The translations under genes and the position numbers were made by a program. The notes beneath the pieces were generated by a model. That model was given only the letters and a program-made list of their open reading frames with translations, did not search any database and was not told the origin of the DNA. From Phaseolus vulgaris (lineage: Eukaryota > Streptophyta > Magnoliopsida > Fabales > Fabaceae), in assembly GCF_000499845.2 (NCBI RefSeq), contig NC_023751.2, positions 31,467,475 to 31,531,474 on the forward strand: a stretch of DNA of 64,000 bases. The letters are read 5' to 3'. This document shows positions 12,599 to 24,627 of the stretch, one piece after another. Within the stretch, counting starts at the first letter, position 1; each line of letters starts with the position of its first letter.

Positions 12599-15500
12599 TG
12601 CAGTACCATCAATGTTTATCGTAGCTTCCTGGATTACTTTGCTATAAACTTTGTTTTGATATCATAAGTTAATTCAGGTTAAATAAAGTATGATAGGAGA
12701 ATCATATGTTCTATCATTTGCTACATGAATCTAATACAAACTATTATAATTTTACTCTCTTTGTTTTGTTTTACAATTTCAAAAATGACAAGAAGTAACT
12801 TCAAAAGTTTTGCTCTCCAATTTTGAAACTATGAGAAGGGTAACTGGGGGAAGTAATTGAGTACTCAAGTATCTTTAAAAAAGTAAAAATTATATGGAAA
12901 AACTTGTAGTAATCTTTTTGATATAGTTTTTTTATTATATATGTGTACGATTGGGTATGGAGATATGATTTATTGAGCTGAGCTGAATTGACATCATGTT
13001 TCAGTGAGTGAGCTTAATCATTGTGTTCTTTATTATCTCTATTTAAAGAGATCATTGGCGACCGAACCACGTTAAATCTTGTGTCGTTTATTTTTCTGCA
13101 GTTCATTCATGATTGTGTGTGTTGTTTAAGCGTACGTTTTTTCCATCATGTACATAACACATGAACATAATATATGTTGCTTTATAATGTTATACATTAT
13201 TAAGTGTTTTTCATTTCTATAAACTCTAGTTTTTTTTTTATAATTTATATTTTTTATCATTATGATTTTTTTATAATTTATCATTTTTATTATTATCAAA
13301 ATTTCATGAACTGTTTATATACATAAGATTATTTAGTGAAATCTTAAATTGTCTAATATCTCAATATCTACAAAAATCTACAAAAAATTAATTTAAATTA
13401 AATATAATAAATCAACATTAACTTATTCATCCTAAAAATGGAGAAATAATCGTTCGCCTACCTAAAACAACTACCCAAAGTTTCGAATTCTGTAGACTTA
13501 TATTACCTACCCACTACAAGGTTAGTAAAATATTAATTCATCAATTATTAATTAAACTCTTTTTAATAACTTATTACCAGTAATATATGGTATTTTTTTA
13601 TAAAATGATAACATAATATTTATCTCTTATCTTATTTTATCTTTATCTTCTTTATCTTATTTATTAAGAGGTAAAAACTTATAAAAATATATTTATTTTA
13701 TAAGAAGTACTCGCTCATTATTTAATACTTTATTATTATATTTTTTATTCTCTTAATTCCTAATTATTAATACTTTATTATGTTTTTTATTCTCATATAC
13801 AAGATTTTTTAAAGAATCTTCTACTGAATATTTCTTTGATAGTCACTAACAATTGAAAATCAAACAACCAAATTTGAAAAACTGATAAAAGTCGATTATT
13901 TAATATACGTGTACAGGTAAGTGAGTTCAGATAATATTTAGGATTGATTGTACAATTGCTGATATGCTGGTTGTCTTCTCGTTCATTCCTTTAAGTCTGC
14001 TTCTTTTATTGTTGGTGCTCAATTAGAGTTGACATGAAAAAAGGTACTCGAACGATCAAGTAGGTACTTTGTGTAAAGATGTGACAATCAAGTAAGTAAT
14101 ATCTGATGATCAAGTAAGTACTCTTTATAAAAAGTATATATTTGTAAAACTGATTAAAGTGTACTTTACACATTTATAAAGGATTTATTTGTAATGTTCA
14201 GTCATGAGCTTAAATTGTGATGAGTCAAATATTAGTTGTTAGCTGTTGTGTAGTATGATCTCTGATTTATAAAGAGATATCTTAATATATTTGTATATTT
14301 GTTTTTTAGAAAATATCTTCAATATCTTTCGGTTAATAAGTGTTTAACTGATTTATTGAAGATATTATCCGTATTAAGTGGGACATGGTCGTGATGGTTG
14401 TGATTGATAAATTTTTATAAGTGTCATTATTATTATTTATTAAGTGTCTTAAAATTTCACCTTAGACGAATGACGTTTTTCGTAAGAACATATTTCATAA
14501 ATTTTCTGAAGTCTTAACCTCAAAGAATCTGACTTGTAAGAGTGTGAATGAAAAATTTCTATAATAAAAGCCACCTTAGATGATTATAACCTTTTCAATC
14601 TTGCATTCTAATCTAAAACTTAAAAAGAAAAAGTACTGGCTTGGGCTTACTCAAGAAAAAAAATGGTGGTTTAGTGGAACCAGGGGCTTCCGTGGTGGGG
14701 ATAATGCATTGGATTTGTGGATACTTTCTTGCATGCAGACTTTGAAGTGATGTTTGTGGAGGTTAAGTTTCTCAACCAATTATAACTTATTACATTCACT
14801 TCTCATTTAAATAAATTATTATTTTATTTTAAAAAAATAATTATTTTTATTATATAGTGCGTCAAATAAATTTATTCAATTTTCTCTATAAAACTTTTGA
14901 AAGAATTTTTGTTTTAAGAAATCGGTTGTAAAGAAAAACTTTTGAAAGAAATTTTGTTTTAAGAAATCAGTTTTTAATAAATTAAATTGTGATTTTTATA
15001 ATTTATAAATATTTTTAAAAAAAGTTACACGATATAGATTTTATAAATTCATTTTAATTTAAAAAGATTGAATTTTATAGAGATAAAATACTATCAGTGC
15101 AGTGTCTCCCTTTTGGTGTGTTCTGGAATCTAATTGTGTTGTAGTGCAGAACGAAGGGTTCTCAAAGGGCAATTGGTCACACTGCTACGTAAAAGTGGCC
15201 ACCGAGGAAGCCTTATCATTGTTATCAATAACTTTATTCATGGAAAAAGAAAATGAAAAATATAACTTTTATATGATTTTGTATAAGTAATATATATTTT
15301 TAATTTTATTTCAATAAATTCAAAAGTTATATCTAAAATGCATTAATAATAAGTAATACATGTTAGGAGAGACTTTACTTAAACTCAGATAAAAAAAACC
15401 TACTAAACTAAGATTCACTTAAACAAAGTAAAATAAAAATGTACTCTAATGATGGATAAAAAAGTTATTATAAAAAACTCTGTATGTAAATAAATATATG

Positions 15501-16844
15501 ATCCAATAATTAATTATCCTATTAGATAATTTTATTCATTTAAAATAATCAATTATTCATTTATTAATGAATTTTCTAACTCAACCATAGCTTGAAATTA
15601 GGGATTAGTTTAGTTTATACTTAATTAATTGCAAAAGAAACATACAAATAAAAATCCTATAAGTACTTACATGGATGAAAATGGAAGATAGATTGAAGAA
15701 GTTAGTGATGTAGTACAAACTCATTATTTTGGACGGTTGATTTGTTTAAATTTGTCTGCATAACTAGCAATCCATCCATGTGTGTTAAGTACGGGATTGG
15801 TCAGGTTAGTTTGCTAATTTCATAATAATAAAAAAGTGTTTCTTCCTATATCCTTTAAAAAATGTTTTGCATTGTAAAAATCAAATTTTGAAAGTCAAAA
15901 TAGTTGTTCTATATATTCTAGAAGGTAAAATAACTATTCTTGAAAAGGTTATTCCAGATTATTTTTTCTCCTCTAAATTTTCATAATTAACTTTTATGTT
16001 ATGAAAATTAAATTTCAAAAATTGATAAGGTGCACGAAAAAATTTGATGGGGTGTAGAAAGAAACACCCTAATAAAAAATACAAAATTACTTCCTCTAAC
16101 TTTTGCTTCCCATCAACAAAACACGTTAATATTTTTATTTTTAATGAAATTTTAATTTTCTTATGCAGGCTACTCCAGAGACCCCCGGATCATCACTTAT
16201 GCATAACAAGTCAATAGATTTAGCTCACACTACATGAGTGGCACAGGCCAACCGGACTTACATCTTGTGGGCCTGCATTATCACCCCTAGATTAATCCCA
16301 TTTTAAAAACACTTTTTTGCAAACCTTTCTTTTGCAAAGATAACTTAGACAATAAGAATTAGATCCAAATGAATGATATAGAAAAACCTATCAATGAATC
16401 AAACCATTAAATTGTAACACCATTTTACTCCTAGAATTTTTGTTTGAATTAATAATAATATAAAAAAAAATTAAATCTAAATAACTCTTATTTTTACGTA
16501 AAAGAATTCACATATGCTACTTTGTTATAAAGTATAACTCACATTGTAAGAAATAATAATTATAAAATAAAATATACTTAATTTCCACTCTCATGACATT
16601 TTTAAGTTGTTTAATATTTAAATAAAAGATAATATTCTTTGTGACGTGTGTAGAAAAGATAAGCAAGTTAAAAAATATTTAAAAAAAAAAAAGACTTTTC
16701 TATAGAAAGACCTCTTGAGTTGATACACTAGATTAAAAATAAACTTATATGTGGTAAATAATAAGATTAAGTCATGGTAGACGGTTACTTTAGAAGAACA
16801 TGAGTAAATTCTTAAACCACAAAAATTAGGATTTCAAAAATTCT
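12599..16844. other. AT-rich intergenic region
   Basis: After the AKR 3' flank I find no gene. Visible details: a short repeat of ATCAAGTAAGTA-like units near 14058-14121; two adjacent copies of an AACTTTTGAAAGAA.TTTTG block near 14890-14960; and two less AT-rich patches (15080-15230 and 16160-16300) whose translations show no recognisable protein. These patches may be old repeat fragments. Confidence 0.45.
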
Positions 16845-17830
16845 TTTGAAAATTCTATAAACATGTACAAAATTAAAGAGGTGTATCAAATGTTCCAATC
16901 AGAAATGATCATTGAGGAGAATTATAAAATGAACACTTTTAAGTCTTTTGCAAATACCATGGTATTAACTATAATTTATCAACTCCAAGAACACCTAAGA
17001 AAAATGACATTGTAGATGGGAAAAACCATTCTGTACAAGAAAAAGGCTTGAACGATGCTTAATGCAAACACTACTCTTGAATACTTATGTGCAAAGACAA
17101 TTAATACAACTTGTTATTTACATAACAAAATTTACATACCCTTGATAAAAAAACTCATTATGAATTGTGGAAAGATAGAAAACTCAACATATTTTATCTC
17201 TAATCTTTTTGGTATTCAATGTTTAATTCTCAACAACAAGTAGATCCAGTAAGGTTTGATTCCATAAGTGATGAATGTATCTTGCTTGAATATTCAGAAA
17301 CATCAACAACAGGGAGTTTAAACTCTAGAAAGCCAATTGTTGAAGAAGAGATTCATGTTGGTTCAATAACCATAGTCTTTATAGGGAATTATCAAAGTTA
17401 GACGATTCTTTTGCATATTTAGACTTTTAGGAAAAACAACAAAAGAACAAGGCTATAATAGAAGACCCAATAGACAATCCATCAAAATAAAGAAAAGCAG
17501 CAAGAAGGAACTCTCAACTTACAAACAATCACCTAGGAAATTCCATCATAGGAAATATCAAGGAAGGTATAAGAAAATCATTGTCATAGAAAGATCAATC
17601 TACCTTTATTTATGAGATTGAACCAAAAGGTGTCAACGAAGAGTTAGAAAATGAAAGTTAGATAAAAGTAATGAAAGATGAGCATGAATAATTTCATAAA
17701 AATTATGTTGGACATATTGTGAGTCCTCCCAAGAACAAATTCATCATAGGAGCAAAGTGGATGTTAAAAGAAAAACTTGACAAATAATGTAAGGTCATGA
17801 GAAACAAAAACTAGACTAGCAGTTAAGGGC
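16845..17830 (+). pseudogene. Ty1/copia retrotransposon pol fragment (integrase to early RT), decayed
   Basis: Broken frames resemble the copia polyprotein in the normal order. An integrase core (PRTPKKND, TMLNANTTLEYLCAKTINTTCY, ISNLFGIQCLILNNK) comes first. The post-integrase linker follows (FDSISDECILLEYSETS). The start of reverse transcriptase is last (SPPKNKFIIGAKWMLKEKLD, 17725-17785). Stops and frameshifts separate them, and no LTR was found. The fragment runs directly into the minisatellite at 17843. Confidence 0.75.
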
Positions 17831-17842
17831 TACTCAAAGCAC

Positions 17843-18765
17843 AACATGTGTGGGGGACTCTTATGTCCCTGGGATTGGAATCCTTAGAGCTCTCGATCCT
17901 TTTTCACATATGTGGTGACTTACGTCCTTAGGGTCAAAATCCCTAGGGCACTCAAACCCTCTTTTGCTTGTGTGAGGACTTACATCCCTGAAAATAAAAA
18001 TCTTAAAAGTACCTGACCCTTTTCTCATATATGGGGGACATACATCTCTAGGATCAAAATCTCTAGAGCACTTGGCCCTTTTCCGCATGTGTGAGGGACT
18101 TACATCTTTAGGATTAGGATCCCTGGAACACCTATCCCTTTTTCACATATATAGGGGACTTACATTCCTAGAACCAGAATCCCTATGACATTTTTCCACT
18201 TGTGTGGGTAACTTACGTCCTTGGAATCACACTACAAGAAAATCGCGAATTATATACGGATTATATCCATATGTAACTTTGGCACCATGAAGCGGAAAGA
18301 AAAATAAAATCGGCAGTGGATGGGATTCAAAACCAAGTTCCTTCAGTGAACAAAGAAACTTTAACCACTACACCAGACAAATTCTTTTGTATTATTATGA
18401 TTTTTATTATACTTATTATTATTAATAATATTACCTATGACAGTTTTACATACAGATTTTTGTTAGTATGTAACTAATAATATTACCTACGACAGTTTTA
18501 CATACGGATTTTTTTTCCGTATGTAACTATGTTTTACATACGGATTTTGGCTGTATGTAATTCCAATTTTTCTTGTAGTGTCAAAATCTCTAACCCTTTT
18601 CCGCATGTGTGGTGGACTTATGTCCCTAGGATCAAAATCCTTAAAACACTTGGTCCGTTTCTACATGTGTGGGGGACTTACGTCCTTGGAATCATAATTC
18701 CTATAACACTTGACCATTTTCTGCATGTGTTGAGAAAGTATGTCCCTGGGATAAATCTCTAAGGC
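17843..18765. repeat. ~60-bp minisatellite, about nine diverged units, split by a CACTA element
   Basis: Units follow the pattern TGTGTGGGGGACTTACGTCC, then a TAGGATCAAAATCCCTA-like segment, then CACTTGACCCTTTTCCACA, at a spacing near 60 bp. The unit is much richer in G/C than the flanks. The array is interrupted at 18230-18580 by a CACTA-type element. If that element and one TCA copy are removed, the array closes cleanly in register. Short frames inside are by-products of the repeat. Confidence 0.85.
18230..18580. mobile_element. CACTA-type miniature element with distinct interior (351 bp)
   Basis: Starts CACTACAAGAAAATCG and ends TTTTTCTTGTAGTG, flanked by TCA on both sides (18227-18229 and 18581-18583). 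The interior differs from the other copies. It contains repeated GACAGTTTTACATACGGATT units and a hairpin at about 18498-18526 with arms TTACATACGGA and TCCGTATGTAA. It sits inside the minisatellite. Confidence 0.88.
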
Positions 18766-20417
18766 TCTTCATCTTGTAGCATAGAAGTTGTAATGTGAAT
18801 GTCAACATAGTAGGGCATGAAAGTTATAGTATGACGCAAAGATTGCATAAGGGCATTATAACCGACGTAAGGGGCTAAGTTTGCTTTTAGGTTGGTGAAA
18901 AACATTTAATGTGAGTTTGTTTATTCTTTTAAGTGGATTATGAATGAGAATTCTTAAGTATTGATATAAAAACTTATAAATGTTAATTAGATGTGTAGAA
19001 TGCTATTAAAAGATATAAAACATGTAAATTAGATATATGTATGAAAGATTAATAAGAAAACAATCTAGTTTATAGAAGAATAACAATTTAGTACTAATAT
19101 ATTCATACTATAGGACAACAATTTTAATTGAAAGCAAATATTTGATTAAAGTAGTATAGAAAATAGAAAATAAATTTATACATCATTTGTCACCATGTAA
19201 TATCACAACAACTATTTTGCCTTTCCGTTAGACTCAAGAGTTTCCTCTTAAAAATGAAACATCAAGGAGTATTTTATCAATTACCATATGAATACCAAAC
19301 TAATTAATAGATATGAAAAATCCTCATTACTCATCGTGTTTTGTATACTCGATTTTTTCTTGTCCTATTTGTAAGCAAGTATTTTCTTGAGTTTTTAATT
19401 TTTTTTTCAAAGATTAAGATCCATATTCCCCACTTTTTTTATTTTATTGATTATTACTTGAATTTAATATTTTTATTATTATTGTATTAAGGTTACTATA
19501 CATTGTTTCTAGCTAATCTTGTATGTATGCAATGCAACAAACAATTGATTACACGAATACATTGATTATGACAATTAATAAATAGGTAATAAAAATTATA
19601 AATTTGAGTAGCCAATTATCCAGCACTACATTCGGCTGACAAACTTGTTCCCAACTCACCCAAGCAATCCTTTTTGCATTTCCACCACTGACCGATACCA
19701 CTTTGAGTTCCTATCAAGTTTTTTGTGACTTCCTTTGGCTCTTTGGAAAACGACAACAAATATAATGGTAAACTTCATTGATACCACTACTTCTTCCACC
19801 TCATCACAAAATTACTTTCCAATATGAGAGTCTTTTTCATAGCTTTCCACTAATATTTCAACATCAATTTTACAGTCAAAGAAAATTAAATCACATTTTT
19901 CTACATTATGCTCTACAAAATTAGAGGCTGTGCTTATGATATTATCTCCTCAACATTCAAATTGAACGCCTTGTTGTTATGAAAGTTGACTTTAAACAAA
20001 AAAAAAATCAAAATCCACACACTAGTGCACTTTGTATCCGAGTGATTAATATTCACCCAATTTTTTTTTCATCCTATAATTCACAAGGAATGGATGACGA
20101 ATAAAGGCGTAAAAATATTAAATTTGAATCTTTTGGCGAGGTAAGAAAGAGCACAATAAAAAAGTGGTTTCAAAATAACTACAATTCATAAATAATCGAT
20201 CTAATTATTTTTTTTAAATTAAAAGACAAATGCATAAACTTATACATTTTTATCAATTAAAAAAATTATAATTTTAATCATTCTCATCACATCACTTACA
20301 AATTTTTATAATTTTTTTTTTACATATTTTTTACTTTATTTACCTTAATCCAAACATTTTAACTTTCTCCACATTTTTCCACTCCCTCAATTCAACTCCC
20401 TAATTCAAACAAAGCAT
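18766..20417. other. AT-rich intergenic region
   Basis: Non-coding on inspection. The segment 19620-20000 is slightly less AT-rich but shows no continuous protein or repeat end that I recognise. Confidence 0.45.
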
Positions 20418-20812
20418 ACCAGAAAACTATTAAATATAAATCAATTTTAAAGACAAAAAAATAATTAGTCATTATATTGACTAAATTATATACTATTCTA
20501 AAAACTAACAAAATTATTGTTATCTAAAGTAGTTTATATTATTAATAAAATTTATAAATTAGTTTATAAAGTAGTATATAATTAGCTATCAAGTTTTAGC
20601 TACCACTTTTAAAATTTAAAGTAATTGGTAGTTAAAACTTTTGGAGCTAATTAAATACCAATTTAAAAACTATTTTATTAGTTTTATTAATAATAAAAAT
20701 TATTTTATATACCATAATTATTTTAGTATCTAAAATAATATCTAATTTAATAAATATAATGAGTACATATTTTTTATTCTCTAAAATTAATTTCTATTTA
20801 ATTATTCTCTTT
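20418..20812. mobile_element. Degenerate CACTA-family miniature element
   Basis: Inverted-repeat interior with family phrases (ATAAATCAATTTTAAAGACA at the left, TCTAAAATTAATTTCTATTT at the right, AGCTATCAAGTTTTAGCTACC near the centre). The tips have lost the CACTACAAG signature. Confidence 0.5.
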
Positions 20813-21840
20813 TACAACTTATTTGGGTAGGTTTTTTTTACATGGTTAAATAAATGTTTGGTACTTCTAAAGTTATCCCCATTGAAACCTACAAAATATG
20901 TTTAGTGTTTTTGATGTCTAATAGTTAAATTTGAATTTAACAAAGATGTAACTAAGATTGAATTAAGACTAACAAACTTTGTCTACATCTAGGATATTAT
21001 GAGATAAAGCCAAACAATAAAATGGAATCAAATTACTCTTTTTCCTATTTAAACCATAAATTCTGCTGACATTTATCAAATACTTCCGTAAACATCTTTG
21101 CTTTGCAGAAAGAATTTTGAAATGATTTTAACGTCATTGCTAACGATAATATAATAGCTCTACTCATTTTATACTGAAAACTGCATAACGTAACTACACG
21201 ACACTGTATTAGAAGGGTTAATTTTTGTAGCCTGTGATTAATCCTTACGTACATAATGATAACATGTAAAATAACCAAATTTTACAAGCAAAAGATACTC
21301 ATGACACAATACATAAAAATTAAACTCTAAAGTCAGTTCATTGCATTTTATAACTTTTTTTTGTTTGTGTGTGTAATGAGTAATGTAAAATTTTATGCTA
21401 TAAATCTTATCATGTGAAAATCTGTAATTGGATTACATGTATTAAAAAAATTATAATCGTTACATTCTATTGAATTATCAATGTTAAGGCTAAAAATATC
21501 TTGTTGGTAATTTATTTTAAGAATTTAAATGGTTGGAATAATTTCCACAAATGGTTGGATTCCTATTGATAAAAATGTTGTTACTCAACACTTTTAATGG
21601 AAAACTGAAAGTTTACCATAGTTTTCTTCAAAAGTCCAATTTTTAGAAAATTCATTTAACAAAATTATTAATAGAAAACCTAAAATTACTATACAAAACC
21701 TCCCCTACATTTAGAGTTTTTGTTTTAAATTAATGAAAAATAATTACTATAGCACTCTTCAAAAGTCCTATATCTCAGAAATTTTACATTAATTTAAGAA
21801 AACGATTTAATTGAGAATGAACTAATTAAAACTCTGACCT
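20813..21840. other. Spacer upstream of AKR copy 2
   Basis: No gene or element ends seen. The similarity to the first copy's promoter only becomes clear from about 21840 onward. Confidence 0.45.
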
Positions 21841-21887
21841 ATGCAATGACATAATTAGTGTTGAATTATTGAAACTAAGTCTATGCC

Positions 21888-21894
21888 TATAAAA
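21888..21894 (+). promoter_or_regulatory. TATA box of second aldo-keto reductase
   Basis: TATAAAA followed by GGACATGCA, 80 bp upstream of the ATG at 21968. The upstream block ATGCAATGACATAATTAG and GAATTATTGAAACTAAGT matches copy 1. Confidence 0.75.
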
Positions 21895-21967
21895 GGACAT
21901 GCATGGTTCCTTGTGTATGCAATTGATCTAAACACATTTTGACGAATTGCATTGTGATACAAAGAAC

Positions 21968-24304
21968 ATGTCTGCATCAAAAATCCCTGATGTGGTTCTC
22001 CAATCCTCTTCCAGCCATCACAAAATGCCTGTGATAGGATTTGGCACTGCTTCAACATCTTCCACCAATGACACCAAAGAGGCAGTGTTAGAAGCTATCA
22101 AAGTAGGTTACAGACACTTTGATACTGCTTCAATATATGGCTCTGAGGAACCCCTTGGAGAAGCCATAGCTGAAGCACTTCAACTTGGCCTCATAGCCTC
22201 CAGAGATGAACTCTTCATCACTTCCAAACTCTGGTGCACTCATAACTTTCCTCATCTTGTTCTTCCTGCTATCCACAAAACACTTCAGTAAGTGCACATC
22301 AATTACACGTGAACATGCATTTGGATGGATCTTACCTTTTGTTTAATGATTAAGTCTAATAATTTTGGAAATCTAACAGATTTTAACAAATAGTTATGTA
22401 TTAAAAAGAGTGTTTGAAAAATGTATTATTACATCTCTTTCACACACTGAAGCAACTTTCCTGTGTGGAGCACAAAACTAATGCAGGTCTCTGAATTTGG
22501 AATATCTGGATCTTTATTTGATTCACTGGCCCATTTCAGTGAAACCTGGAATTTGGGAATTTCCTTATTCTGAAGAAGCCCTAACATCATTTGACTTAAA
22601 GGGTGTGTGGAAAGCAATGGAAGAATGTAAAAATCTAGGCCTTACAAAATGCATTGGGGTCAGCAATTTCAGTTGTAATAAACTTGAAAAGCTGCTATCT
22701 TTTGCTACTATTCCTCCTTCTGTGAATCAAGTAAGCCATAAGTTATATCAGATATGTTTCTATTTTTCAAATGATGACCCCACTTTTGGTTACTTTCTAC
22801 CATCAAACAGGTTGAGATGAATCCTACTTGGCAACAAAAAAAGCTGCTACAATATTGCCAAGCAAAAGGAATAATCATAACTGCATACTCTCCTTTGGGG
22901 GCACCAGGAGCCATGTGGGGCTCCAATAATGTTCTGGATAATGAATTGCTCAAGGAAATTGCAAAAACTCATGGCAAATCTTTTGCTCAGGTAACCCTTT
23001 CATACTTCAGCTTCATTTTTCAACCAACTATACAAGTTCAATCATAAAGACTATATAATTCATATTTGGATGAAACAAATGAAAAATAATAAACCAATAA
23101 TGTTGATGCAATTAAGTGATTTGGTTTCACTTGAGGGATATTTATATGGCTCCAAATCAAACATTTTTCTTGGTAACATTTTGAAAGTGAAAATTTGCTG
23201 TAGATTACAAAGGATTGAATACGTATTCATAAAATATTTATAATTTTATAATAGTTGTGTATAGAATAAACACTAATTACCTACTAATAAGTAAAATATT
23301 TATGTATGTTTTTCGTTTCTCAAATTGTTTTTTTTTTTATAGTATAAACTTTAGACTTTTTGATTTGCGGTTAGAAAACTATTAAAACACTACAATAAAA
23401 TCATAAAATAGACATCAATTTTTAGAGACTAAAATAAGTAGTTACAATACTAACTAAATTAGAGACCATTTTAGAAACTACAAAAAAAAAATTTGGTTTC
23501 TAAATTAGTTTCTAAATTGATATCTAATTAGCAACCAAGATTTTTGCTACCAAATTTAGAAACTAAATAATTGGTAGTTAAAACTTTGGTTGCTAATTAG
23601 ATACCAATTTAGAAACTATTTAACAATAATATAAACTAATTTAGAAACTTTTTTTTTTCAGTTTATAAAATGATCTCTAATTTAGTTACTATTGCAACTA
23701 ATTATTTTGATCTCTAAAAATTAATTTCTATTTCATGGTTTTCTTGTAGTGAAATGACTTCTTACCGTATTTTGATTTGTTGTAATAAATTTTCAACATG
23801 AATTGTATTATAATATTATAATATTTATATCGATGATAAATTACTATTAAATATTTTAACATTCTATTTTGTACTGAAAATTATTTTATTAAAAAAAAAC
23901 TGACAATAATTTATTTCAATAATTTTTTTTATAAATATTGAGAAGATATAAAATTTAGATGCATGAATAAAAAATATATTTATCCTTAAATAATATAGAT
24001 ATTAATACTATGTCTCTCTCCTAATAAGTATATGCACTTATCATGATCAATGTTTGTATGCGTGGTTATCTAACTCTAATGTGGTCCTCTATGATGATAG
24101 GTATCTATAAGATGGTTGTATGAGTTGGGAGTTACTGTTGCAGTGAAGAGCTATAATAAGGAAAGAATGAAGCAAAATATTGAAATATTTGATTGGTCAC
24201 TGTTTAAAGATGACTATGAAAAGATTGCACAGGTCCAACAGCATCAGATGTGCAAGAATGGACCAACAAAATTCATTGCTGACCTTTGGGATGGAGAAAA
24301 TTAA
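21968..24304 (+). CDS. Aldo-keto reductase, AKR4 type, copy 2
   Basis: Tandem paralogue of the gene at 9040. Exons are 21968-22287, 22487-22730, 22811-22990 and 24101-24304, with the same splice phases, giving 315 residues. The tetrad residues are Asp52, Tyr57, Lys87 and His120 ([27 protein letters not shown]), with IGVSNFS and [12 protein letters not shown] retained, so it should be active. It has three extra residues (NDT after STSST) and one fewer in exon 2 than copy 1. The cofactor half is close to copy 1. Residues after the catalytic His and the C-terminal loop differ ([13 protein letters not shown] versus [31 protein letters not shown] versus [17 protein letters not shown]). These regions shape the substrate pocket in AKRs, so different substrates are possible. 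Intron 3 holds a CACTA-type element. Confidence 0.92.
23388..23751. mobile_element. CACTA-type miniature element in intron 3 of AKR copy 2 (364 bp)
   Basis: Starts CACTACAATAAAATCAT and ends ATGGTTTTCTTGTAGTG, with AAA on both sides (23385-23387 and 23752-23754). The interior is a near-symmetric inverted repeat. The host gene's frame is unaffected because it lies within an intron. Confidence 0.85.
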
Positions 24305-24588
24305 TATCACACTATGAATGTTACTAATTTATAACACTATGCTGCAAAAGCTTTCTCTTTTCTGAAAAACTTTACTTTGGATATCATAAATTTTAGGTCT
24401 AATAAAAATTCTATGAAGAGAAGGTCTAATAAAATATATATGAATTTTATAGGCACTGTAACAAATCTTTCTGTACGAATACCTCTTTGTGTAGAGGTGA
24501 TAATCAATGAGAATATTTTCTTCCTTATCTTTTGTTCTTGGTTCATAGCTGTTAGTGATGTTTAAAATTATAAATTTTACCGTTAAAA

Positions 24589-24591
<3 letters not shown>

Positions 24592-24626
<35 letters not shown>
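24592..24626. repeat. (TA)n microsatellite
   Basis: TA run of about 17 units shortly downstream of AKR copy 2. Confidence 0.95.

Positions 24627-24627
<1 letters not shown>

Noticed and set aside
12599..16844. A third AKR copy between the two reductases
   Set aside because: No HFDTA, ITSKLW, LIHWP or IGVSNF segment occurs there on either strand.
17861..18088. 75-codon frame with repeated RDFDPRDV / PPYMRKGS units
   Set aside because: It is produced by the 60-bp minisatellite, whose period is a multiple of three; it has no start context or splice partner.
17843..18765. Regularly spaced repeats as a possible CRISPR array
   Set aside because: The genome is a plant's, the repeat covers the whole unit without unique spacers, and the units are diverged: a minisatellite.
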